A DNA stretch of 64,000 nt from the NCBI GenBank assembly GCA_016713535.1, contig JADJOY010000028.1, positions 1-64,000 of the forward strand, given 5' to 3'. Origin of the DNA: JADJOY01 sp016713535 [NCBI: Deltaproteobacteria bacterium] (lineage in GTDB: Bacteria; JADJOY01). Every line of letters begins with the position of its first letter. The stretch's first letter is position 1. Below the pieces are notes generated by a model. It did not search any database and was not told the origin of the DNA. It saw only the letters and a list, made by a program, of their open reading frames with translations. Position numbers and translations under genes: made by a program. Of this stretch, positions 9,773 through 17,343 are shown one piece after another.

Positions 9773-10796
9773 TCAGCCCGCGCCGCGATGCTGGCGGCGT
9801 CGCGCGGCGAGCCGATGCAGCTCACGCATCCACGCGCGCCGGCCGGTCGCCTCCGCGTTCGGGCGTGAGTGCGCGAGCATGTAGGCGCGCGCCACGCCGG
9901 CGAACGGCCGGATCAGGTGCCGCGCGGGACCGACGAGCTGGCGTAGCTCGTCGAGGTAGGTCTGGAACCCGTGCTGGCGGTAGCGCAGGCGCTCCTGGCT
10001 CTCGTCGCTCTCGAGCCAGTCCGAATAGAACATCCGCTCGCCGAACGCGGCGCGCGGTAGCGGCGCGATGCCGAGCACTCCGAGCGCCGCGTTGAAGAAG
10101 TCCACGTAGTCCATGCGGTTCGCGGCGCCGCCGCCGATCAGCAGGATCTGGCCGCCGAGGTCGTCGCGACCGACGGTGTTCGCGAGCGCCAGCGCCACGT
10201 CGCGCGGGTGGGTGAACTCGATGTGGACCTCGGGGTGGAACTCGAACAGGAACGGGCTCACGTTGGCGAGCGAGATCGGCGGCGCCGCGGCGAGGCGGAA
10301 GATCACGTGCGGTAGGCCCGAGGCCCTGAGCAGCGTCTCGCACTCGAGCTTGGTGCGACCGTACGTATCCTCCGGATGGAGCGGCTCGTCGGCGCGGCGC
10401 AGACCGCGGTTCTCGACGTTGCGGGCCGTAGGCGGCAGGCGTCGAGCAGAACACCACGGTGGGCGGTGACGGCTGAGCCTTGCAGGCGTCGATCACGTTC
10501 GTCATCCCGCCGACGTTGACGTCGAACGCGAGGCGCTCGTTCTCGTCGCTCACCGGCGGCAGCACCGCGGCGAGGTGGAGGACGTGGTGAGCACCGTCCA
10601 CCAGCCCGCGCACGAACGTGGTGTCGCGGATGTCGCCGAAGCGCACCACGGCGCCGCGGGCCGCCAGACCCGCGGCGGTCCGGCGCGTCTTCCTCGAGTC
10701 GACGTCGAACGCCACCACCTCGTGGCCGCGCTCGCGGAGGATCTCGACCGTGAACGCTCCGACGTTGCCGCACGCACCGGTCACCAGCACTCGCAT
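9773..10796 (-). CDS. NAD-dependent epimerase/dehydratase (extended SDR), frameshifted
   Basis: About 341 residues. The N-terminus MRVLVTGACGNVGAFTVEIL carries the extended-SDR GxxGxxG cofactor motif, then DIRD and HLAAVLPP. The active-site pair is in EDTYGRTKLECETLL (YxxxK), visible only after a frame change near 10428, within VVFCSTPAAYG / TARNVENRGLRRADE. The C-terminal substrate domain follows (IEFTHPRDVALALANTVG). It should act on a sugar nucleotide or other hydroxylated substrate; the family is too broad to say more. The ATG at 10796 lies inside the 3' end of the aminotransferase gene (16-base overlap), so the three genes of this minus-strand run are coupled. Confidence 0.83.
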
Positions 10797-12118
10797 GGGG
10801 TGTCCTCGTCATCCGCGGCGAGGGCGCGCGCGGCCGCGCGGAACGCCCACAGCGTGTGCTCGATCTCGCCCTCGCCGTGGGCAGCCGACACGAAGAACTT
10901 CTCGTGCGCCTTGACCACGCCGTGCTCGAGCAGCAGCTCGGTGAAGCGCATGCGCTTGAAGACGTCGGCGGCGAGCGAGCTGCGGTGGTCGTACACCGGC
11001 TGGTCGGTGAACCAGGCCTCGAAGCACGACGGCTCTCCCGTCACCTGCACCGGGATCGCGACCTCGTCGAACGCGGCGCGTAGCCCCTCCATCAGCCGCT
11101 GGCCGGTGGCCTGGATGCGCTCGTAGACGCCGGGCTTCTCGAGCTCGGCGAGGCACGCGAGCCCGGCCGTCGCCGAGATCGGGTTGGCGCTGAACGTGCC
11201 GCTCGCCATCACGTACGGCTCGCCCGCGAAGCGCCTGAGCGGGTTCGCGAAGCGCATGTAGCGCTCCGCTCCGCACAGCACCCCGATCGGGTGGCCGCCC
11301 GAGATGCTCTTGCCGAGGGCGCACAGATCCGGCACCACGCCGTAGCGCTCCTGGGCGCCGCCCAGCGCGAGGCGGAAGCCCGTCACCACCTCGTCGAACA
11401 CGAACGGGATGTCGAGCGCACGGGTCACGTCCCTGAGCCCGGCGAGGAAGCCAGGGCGCGGCGGGAAGGTGCGCTGCAGCGGCTCGACGATCACGCACGC
11501 CAGGTCGTCGTGGTTCTCCTCGATGATCCGCACCGCCGCGTCGAGGTCGTTCCACGGCGCGATCAGGGTCAGGCCACGCACGCTCGCGGGGATGCCGTCC
11601 GAGTTCGGCACCGCGCGCGGGTAGTCGGCGAGCTCGTGGGTCCACTGGTTGCTCATCAGCGACCACTCGCCCATGCCGTGGTAGGCGCCCTCGAACTTGA
11701 GCACCTTGGTGCGGCCGGTGGCGGCGCGCGCGATCCGCACCGCGTAGCCGGTGGCGTCGGTACCCGAGCACTGGAAGAGCACCTGCTCGGCGCACGGCAC
11801 CAGCTCGACGATCCGCTGCGCCAGCTCGAGAGGCGGCTCGCTCAGGATCAGGTAGGTGGTGCCGCCGGCAAGCCGCTCGCGCACGGCGGAGACGACCGCC
11901 GGGTGGGCGTGGCCGAGGACCATCGGCCCCGAGCCGAGCAGGTAGTCCACGTACTCGTTGCCACTCGCGTCCCACAGCCGCGCCCCCAGGGCGCGCTCGA
12001 CCACGAACATGAGCTCGTTGCGGATCGAGGTGCTGCGCAGCCCGGTCGGGATCAGGCGGTTGGCGCGCTCGACGAGCGCCGTCTCGCGCTCGGTGCGTGG
12101 CTTGCGGGCGTAGCTCAC
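10781..12118 (-). CDS. Class III PLP-dependent aminotransferase (glutamate-1-semialdehyde aminomutase-like)
   Basis: A 445-residue fold-type I PLP enzyme. Visible family landmarks are LLGSGPMVLGHAHPAV, VLFQCSGTDATGYAVRIAR (cofactor phosphate region), FDEVVTGFRLALGG (Asp that pairs with the pyridine nitrogen) and LGKSISGGHPIGVLCG with the Schiff-base lysine. It resembles HemL-like proteins but lies in no haem gene context, so it probably aminates a special-metabolism aldehyde or ketone. I chose the GTG at 12118 because it overlaps the upstream TGA as GTGA (12115-12118). In this operon a dehydrogenase, a sulfotransferase, this aminotransferase and an epimerase would together oxidise, aminate and sulfate one product; that pathway is an inference. 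Confidence 0.87.
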   Translation of the reverse strand: MSYARKPRTERETALVERANRLIPTGLRSTSIRNELMFVVERALGARLWDASGNEYVDYLLGSGPMVLGHAHPAVVSAVRERLAGGTTYLILSEPPLELAQRIVELVPCAEQVLFQCSGTDATGYAVRIARAATGRTKVLKFEGAYHGMGEWSLMSNQWTHELADYPRAVPNSDGIPASVRGLTLIAPWNDLDAAVRIIEENHDDLACVIVEPLQRTFPPRPGFLAGLRDVTRALDIPFVFDEVVTGFRLALGGAQERYGVVPDLCALGKSISGGHPIGVLCGAERYMRFANPLRRFAGEPYVMASGTFSANPISATAGLACLAELEKPGVYERIQATGQRLMEGLRAAFDEVAIPVQVTGEPSCFEAWFTDQPVYDHRSSLAADVFKRMRFTELLLEHGVVKAHEKFFVSAAHGEGEIEHTLWAFRAAARALAADDEDTPCECW

Positions 12119-14178
12119 GAGCCGACCCCGCGCTCCTTCTCGCGCTCGATGCCGAGAGCCTCCATGTACGTCGCGAAGCGCTCGTGGATCTCGTCGCGGG
12201 TGATGCCGTAATCGACGCCGTGATACGCGTGCTTGCCGAACTTTCCGGGTGGATGCGCGCGCTGGTGCTGCTCGAGCGCCGCGCGACCGGCCTGGGAGAG
12301 CGGCTGCCCCCAGTGCGCGAGCGCCTTCTCCGCCGTGCCCACCGGGTCCTTCATGAAGTCGCGGAAGTGGACGTCGTGGAAGCGCTCGGGATGGCGACGC
12401 CGAGCCGCCAGCGCACGCTCCGCCGCGACCGCCCACACCTCCATCTGGTGGAGCGCCACCTCCCGGCGCGGTGCCTCGCGCTCCTGGAGCTTGCGGAAGT
12501 GGGTGCAGAGGCTCACGTAGGAGTCGAGGATCGCGGCGGGGTCGCGGTGGGTCTGGATGATGCACGCGTCCGGGTACACCTCGAGGAGCGCGTCGATGTG
12601 GCGAATGTGCACCGGGTACTTGAGCAGCCAGCGCTTGCCGCGGTCGTGGGCACCGATGATCTGGATCAGCCGGCGGTGGCGGCGGTAGGAGCCGACGTGG
12701 TTTCGCGAGCCGTACCACGCGGCGTAGCTCGGCACGTGGTTGCCGACCTCGAAGCAGTCGTCGGTGAAGCTCTGCGCCAGCAGGTGCCGACACTCCTCGG
12801 GACCGTCGGCGGTGATGTGGTGGATCGCCTCGAGACCCTCGCCGAGGCCGTACATCATCGCGAGCTCGGCGCGCGCGGCCCAGAAGTCGCGCCGCCTCTG
12901 CCAGGTGTGGCGAGGCGGGCGCGGCTGGACGTGCGTGGCGAGGAAGAACTCGAGGCACTGCGTGTCCGGGTTGGCGCCCATCAGGTAGTGGAGCGCCGTG
13001 CTGCCGGTCCGGACGATTCCGGTGATCACGAGCGGGCGCTCGACCGGCACGTCGTGGAGCTCGGGGTGCTCCTTCCACCACTTGTTGGAGAGCAGGCGAT
13101 TGGTGAGGAGGCCCACCACCTGGTACTCGGCGAGCCACCGGCCGAGCGGGTGCAGCCGTGACTCGTCGTCGTACGAGCCCATGAGGATGTCGAAGGGCTC
13201 GCGGTAGTCGGTGTCGCCGAAGTCGTCGTAGCCGCCCGCGGCGCGGATCGCCTTCTCGTGGAGCTCGTCGACTCGCTGCCGCCACGGCTTCACGCGCTTT
13301 CCGAGCCGCTGCCAGATCGGCAGGGTCGCCGAGCGCTGGATCAGGTCCATGATCACGGGGTGGCCTCCCAGCGGCACGGCGCTGGTGGCGAGCTGCCGTG
13401 AGGTGAAGTAGTCGACGAGCCCGGGAGCCACCCGCCGCGCACCGAGCAGGAGCCGGTTGCTGCCCGGGAACACGATGCACGCCTGGTTGCGCGCCACGCC
13501 GCGCAGGATCGCGCCCGCGGCGGCGGTGGGCGTGATCGCGGCGATCGGCGCCGCGTCGACGGTGGCTCGGTAGTCGTAGGCGCCGATCGGCTCGGCGGAC
13601 TCGAAGATCGAGGTCGCGACCAGCCCGGGACACGCCACCGAGATCCGCACTCCGTAGCGACGCGCCTCGGCGCGCAGCGCCAGGCTGAACCCGACCACCG
13701 CGTGCTTGGACGCGGTGTAGACGCTCGACCACGGGACCGGCATGAGACCCGCCGACGAGGCGGTGTTCACGACGTGACCGTGGCGCTGCGCGCGCATCAC
13801 CCGGCACGCCGCGCGCGAGCCGTGGATCACCGCCATCGTGTTCACGCGCATCATCCGTTCGATCGCGTCCTCACCCATGTCGGCGAGCTCGCCGCCGGCC
13901 ACGATCCCGGCATTGTTGAACACGAGGTCCAGCCTGCCACGAGCGCGCGCCACCGATCCGATCAGCTCCGGGTAGGGCGCGGGGTCGGCGAGGTCGAGGA
14001 CCCGGGGCTCGAAGGCCTCGCGACCGAGCCTCGCGGCGTGGGTCGCCAGGCGATCGGCGTCGCGGTCGACACCGACCACCGAGGCGCCCGCGCCCACCAG
14101 TGCGGCGGCGAGCGCGGCACCGATACCGGACGCGGCGCCGGTGACGATCGCGATCTTGCCCTCGACGTATCCCGGCAC
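12115..14178 (-). CDS. SDR-sulfotransferase fusion protein, 687 aa
   Basis: One uninterrupted frame encodes two enzymes. Residues 1 to about 275 are a classical SDR: TGAASGIGAALAAAL cofactor loop, NNAGIVAGGE and catalytic YTASK. Residues about 295-687 are a PF13469-type sulfotransferase: VITGIVRTGSTALHYLMG is the PAPS 5'-phosphosulfate loop, and TQTHR-like IIQTHRDPAAILDSYVSLC is the 3'-phosphate binding segment. The junction region (KAIRAAGGYDDFGDTDYREP) looks like a normal sulfotransferase N-terminus, so the fusion is not an obvious artefact. A GTG at 14178 starts it; the stop overlaps the aminotransferase start. A single chain that could oxidise or reduce an alcohol and sulfate it is unusual. 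It is divergent from tetR across a palindrome. Confidence 0.85.
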   Translation of the reverse strand: MPGYVEGKIAIVTGAASGIGAALAAALVGAGASVVGVDRDADRLATHAARLGREAFEPRVLDLADPAPYPELIGSVARARGRLDLVFNNAGIVAGGELADMGEDAIERMMRVNTMAVIHGSRAACRVMRAQRHGHVVNTASSAGLMPVPWSSVYTASKHAVVGFSLALRAEARRYGVRISVACPGLVATSIFESAEPIGAYDYRATVDAAPIAAITPTAAAGAILRGVARNQACIVFPGSNRLLLGARRVAPGLVDYFTSRQLATSAVPLGGHPVIMDLIQRSATLPIWQRLGKRVKPWRQRVDELHEKAIRAAGGYDDFGDTDYREPFDILMGSYDDESRLHPLGRWLAEYQVVGLLTNRLLSNKWWKEHPELHDVPVERPLVITGIVRTGSTALHYLMGANPDTQCLEFFLATHVQPRPPRHTWQRRRDFWAARAELAMMYGLGEGLEAIHHITADGPEECRHLLAQSFTDDCFEVGNHVPSYAAWYGSRNHVGSYRRHRRLIQIIGAHDRGKRWLLKYPVHIRHIDALLEVYPDACIIQTHRDPAAILDSYVSLCTHFRKLQEREAPRREVALHQMEVWAVAAERALAARRRHPERFHDVHFRDFMKDPVGTAEKALAHWGQPLSQAGRAALEQHQRAHPPGKFGKHAYHGVDYGITRDEIHERFATYMEALGIEREKERGVGS

Positions 14179-14213
14179 GGCTCGACCCCCGACGTGAACG
14201 ACTGGACGGTTTA

Positions 14214-14229
14214 GTTAACACTCGTTAAC
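14214..14229. promoter_or_regulatory. Candidate TetR operator between the SDR-sulfotransferase and tetR genes
   Basis: GTTAAC-ACTC-GTTAAC, two palindromic hexamers that also form one inverted repeat, lies 36 bases before the SDR-sulfotransferase GTG and 33 bases before the tetR GTG. It is conspicuously AT-rich in a 70% GC region. Placement in a divergent regulator/target gap is typical for TetR self-regulation. Binding is inferred. Confidence 0.55.
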
Positions 14230-14262
14230 ACTAGCCCGCAAGCCGACCGGAAGACCTCGCCC

Positions 14263-14901
14263 GTGACCAGCCATCCCCTCCACGACGTCGACAAGCTCAA
14301 GACCAAGTACCGCTTGCTCGAGGTCGCGGCCCGCCACCTCGCGCTCCACGGTGTCGCCGGCACGTCGCTGCGCGCGGTCGCCGCCGAGGCCGGCGTCAGC
14401 GCCGCCGCCATCTACCGGCACTACCCGGGTGGGAAGGCCGACCTGCATGCCGCGACCCTCGGCATGGTCGCCCAGGCGGTCGCCCGGCTGGTGTGGGAGG
14501 AGCCCGCGCGCGACGAACCGCTCGCGGAGGCGCTGGTGCGCCGGGTCGCGCTGCTGTGGGACTTCTTCGACGAGCACGGCGCCATCGCGGCGCTGGTGGT
14601 GCGGGAGAACGTCGCCGGCGGACCCGACGGGCCGTCACCCTTCCTCGGCGAGCACCTGGCGGCGATCGCCGCCTTGCGCAAGCTCCTCGAGCGCGCCGTC
14701 GCCGCGGGCGAGCTTCGTGCCATCAACGTGTCGTCGTTCCTGTTCTGGGTCACCACCTACGTGACGAGCTTCCACGGCTGCCGCGCTCTGCGCGACGCGG
14801 TGTGGACCGCACGCGACCTGCGACGCGCACGCCAGTCGTTCCTCGACGCGGTGCGCGCCGAGCTCACTCCTGAGCCGGCGCACCGCAGCCGCACGCGCTG
14901 A
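14263..14901 (+). CDS. TetR-family transcriptional regulator
   Basis: A 212-residue repressor. Residues about 12-58 form the TetR helix-turn-helix: LLEVAARHLALHGVAGTSLR, AVAAEAGVSAAAIYRHYPGG and KADLHAATL. The rest is a helical ligand-binding domain without recognisable ligand features. The GTG start at 14263 was chosen because it gives MTSHPLHDVDK and no closer start exists. The gene faces away from the SDR-sulfotransferase operon, with an inverted repeat in the 84-base gap, so it is probably the local repressor. The VOC-family gene follows after 10 bases. Confidence 0.88.
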   Translation: MTSHPLHDVDKLKTKYRLLEVAARHLALHGVAGTSLRAVAAEAGVSAAAIYRHYPGGKADLHAATLGMVAQAVARLVWEEPARDEPLAEALVRRVALLWDFFDEHGAIAALVVRENVAGGPDGPSPFLGEHLAAIAALRKLLERAVAAGELRAINVSSFLFWVTTYVTSFHGCRALRDAVWTARDLRRARQSFLDAVRAELTPEPAHRSRTR

Positions 14902-14911
14902 GCCGGCCACG

Positions 14912-15511
14912 ATGCACCCCGCCCTCGAGTCCCTCGCGCTCCCGTCGCTCGACGAAGCGCTCCCCGAGCGCTTCCGGCGGGCGCTCGGCCTCGCCCCGGC
15001 CGGGCAATACGGGGTCGCGGTCCGCGAACTCGGAGAGGCGATCGCCGGGGCCGAGACGCGTCGCGCCGGGCCGTTCGTGCGCGCGCGGGTCTCCCCCCCG
15101 CGGTGGCGCGAGCACGGCGAGAGACGCCGCGCCACGCTCGAGTTCGCGCTCGGCTACTGCGACGACGCACAGCTCGAATTCCTCGGGCCGGGCGTGGGCA
15201 CCGGCTTCTACGTAGACGTCCTCGGCGAGCGCCGCGCGGCCCTCCACCACGTCGGCATCTACCAGCACGGCCTCGCCGCGGCCGCCCACCGCCTGGCGGG
15301 TGCCGGGTTCCCGATGGTCGTCTCCGGCGGGCTCGACCTCGGCCCCCTGGCACGCTTCACCTTCGCCTACTTCGACACCCGCGCGGCGCTCGGCCACTAC
15401 CTCGAGATCCTCGACTTCGCCTGGCTCGGCGAGCGCCCGGTGCCACTGCGCCCGCTCATCGAGCGCGCGGCGCGGCTGCGGGCGCGCGCCTCCGTCAGTC
15501 GCCCTGACTGA
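14912..15511 (+). CDS. VOC/glyoxalase-superfamily protein
   Basis: A 199-residue protein. FYVDVLGERRAALHHVGIYQ, LAGAGFPMVVSGG, and the C-terminal FTFAYFDTRAALGHYLEILD are the paired beta-alpha-beta-beta-beta signatures of the vicinal oxygen chelate fold. Candidate metal ligands are the HH in ALHHVGIY and the Glu in LGHYLEIL. Family members isomerise, lyse or dioxygenate substrates through a metal; this one is not assignable further. It is 10 bases downstream of tetR, so regulator and enzyme are probably cotranscribed. Its 3' end overlaps the convergent repeat-protein gene by 17 bases. Confidence 0.75.
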   Translation: MHPALESLALPSLDEALPERFRRALGLAPAGQYGVAVRELGEAIAGAETRRAGPFVRARVSPPRWREHGERRRATLEFALGYCDDAQLEFLGPGVGTGFYVDVLGERRAALHHVGIYQHGLAAAAHRLAGAGFPMVVSGGLDLGPLARFTFAYFDTRAALGHYLEILDFAWLGERPVPLRPLIERAARLRARASVSRPD

Positions 15512-16372
15512 GCCCGCCGCCGACCCCGTTCTTGGTGCCGGCCGCGGTGCGGGCGTAACCACCGCTCACCGAAGACCATTCGCCATCGGCCTTGTTGCCC
15601 AGCCCGCCACCCACCGACGCGAAGTCCGCGTTGGCCTGGTTGCCGTCTCCGCCGCACACCGCGGACGACTCGCCCACCGCAACGTTCAGATGTCCGCCCG
15701 CGACCGCCGCGGTCGGACCTTGAGCGCTGTTGTTCGAGCCGCCCGCGACCGAGGCACCTTCGCCCGTGGCCGTGCCGAAGAGCGCACCGCTGACGCTGGA
15801 GTAGCGGGCAGCGGCCTCGTTCCATGCCCCTGCCGTCACCACCGCGTAGGTGGAGCTCGCGGCGTTGTTCCACCCTCCCAGCACCATCGACGAGCCACCG
15901 AGCGCCTGGCCGTATTGACCACGGTCACCGAGCCGTAGGCGCCGCTGGCGCGATTCGCCCGGCCTCCCGCGATCGCGGCGCACGCCCCGCTCGCCACGTT
16001 CTCCGAGTCTCCGTTCACCGTCGCGTAGCTGGCGCTCGTCTCGCTCTGGTACCCGAGCACGAGCCCGCCATGGCTCGAGAAGTTGTGACGCGAGCCGACC
16101 ACCACGTTGTGCGAGCCGGCGCGCTGATCCTGACCGCTGCCGCGGGTTTTGTCGTAGCCGACCGTGAGGTTACCGAGACCGTTGACCGTGGCGGTCGAGC
16201 CGCTGCCGTCGTTGATCTCGATGTTGCATCCCTCGAGGAGGATCGGGTTCGCCTTCCCGCCCGCGTCGCCCGGCATGACCATCTGACAGGCGGCGGTTGC
16301 CCACGACGGCGCGCACACCGCCACCAGCGTGCTCGCCACCCACGTCCGCGCCATCCCCTTGCCGATCTCCAT
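15495..16372 (-). CDS. Secreted YadA-head-like repeat protein (one frameshift)
   Basis: About 292 residues. A signal peptide (RTWVASTLVAVCAPSWATA) precedes CQMVMPGDAGGKANPI and a start-of-repeat segment INDGSGSTATVNGLGNLTVG. Then come at least ten degenerate 14-residue-like turns of the type SGxxxSVSGGxxNxAxG, for example ASVAGGSNNSAQG and ASVGGGLGNKADGEWSSVSG. Such left-handed beta-roll repeats form the heads of trimeric autotransporters. No coiled-coil stalk or membrane anchor follows; it stops at GGGLSQGD, so it may be a free or partner-anchored surface protein. One indel near 15918 moves the frame within SGAYGSVT/GQYGQALGGSS. Start uncertain: 16372 or the Met at 16354. Confidence 0.7.
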
Positions 16373-16463
16373 GCGCCCCACCGTCGTGGCCCCCGGCGTG
16401 ACCAGCGACACGACACGACGGTCGCGCTTCGCGACGCCGTCGCTCGCGTGGCGTGCCTGCTCG

Positions 16464-17300
16464 TCAGACAGCAGGTGGCCGCGTCGCGTAGCGCCGCCGC
16501 ATCTGCCCCATGACCACGCGGCCGAGCCAGCCCGCCACGAACTGGGGAAACATCCGGTACAGGCTCCACGAGCCCTTCGCGGTCGCGGTCACCACGATCA
16601 CCGGACGGTTCCGCTCGACGCCCTGCACGATCACCCGCGCGCACACGTCCGGCGCCGTGAGGCGGACGAGCGGGTCGGCGAGCATCCTCTCCTTGTCGAG
16701 GTGGAGCCAGGTCAGCGAGTGCTTGAGGGGAGTGTCGATGATCCCCGGGCAGACGACGCTGACCTTCACGCCGAGCGCCGCCGCCTCGCCCCGGAGCGAG
16801 GTCGAGAGCCCGACCACCGCATGTTTGGTGGCCGCGTAGGTCGTGGCGCCAGGCGTCGGCACCAGGCCCGCGCGCGACGCCGTGTTGACGATGTGACCCG
16901 TGCCACGCTCGATCATCCGCGGGTACGCCGCCACGACCCCGTGCACCACGCCGTGGAGGTTCACCGCGAGGATCCGGTTCCACTGCTCGAGCGTCATGTC
17001 GCGGACCTCGCCGAAGAGCGCGATTCCCGCGTTGTTGAACAGATAGTCGAGAGCGCCATCGTCCGCGTAGGTCCGCGCCACCAGGTCCTCGACCTGCGCC
17101 GCGTCCGTGACGTCGACCGCCGCGGCGCGGGCATGGCCACCCGCGGCGCGGATACTCGCGGCCGCCGCCTCCGCCTTGGCCACGTCGATGTCGGCGAGCA
17201 CCACCCGCGCGCCGCGCCGCGCGAGCTCCTCGCACACCGCGAGCCCGATCCCCGAGGCCCCGCCGGTGACGACCGCAACGCGATCCTGGAAGGTGCTCAT
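16464..17300 (-). CDS. Short-chain dehydrogenase/reductase (SDR)
   Basis: A 278-residue classical SDR with TGGASGIGLAVCEELA, the VDVTDAAQVEDLV segment, FNNAGIALFGEV, catalytic Ser in NTASRAG and YAATK. A C-terminal extension of about 60 residues (SWSLYRMFPQFVAGWLGRVV) resembles that of the SDR at 12115 and is hydrophobic, suggesting membrane association. The substrate is likely lipophilic by this feature and by its neighbour, the RetSat-like flavoprotein at 17344-18942, which starts the same minus-strand run 43 bases upstream. A gagagg ribosome binding site precedes the ATG. Confidence 0.86.
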   Translation of the reverse strand: MSTFQDRVAVVTGGASGIGLAVCEELARRGARVVLADIDVAKAEAAAASIRAAGGHARAAAVDVTDAAQVEDLVARTYADDGALDYLFNNAGIALFGEVRDMTLEQWNRILAVNLHGVVHGVVAAYPRMIERGTGHIVNTASRAGLVPTPGATTYAATKHAVVGLSTSLRGEAAALGVKVSVVCPGIIDTPLKHSLTWLHLDKERMLADPLVRLTAPDVCARVIVQGVERNRPVIVVTATAKGSWSLYRMFPQFVAGWLGRVVMGQMRRRYATRPPAV

Positions 17301-17343
17301 CGAAGTCCTCTCTCGTACGCGGCCCCAGGGCCGCGCGAGGCGG

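Noticed and set aside
10781-12118. Assigning the aminotransferase as hemL
   Set aside because: Similarity is at family level only and no tetrapyrrole genes are nearby; the operon context is different.
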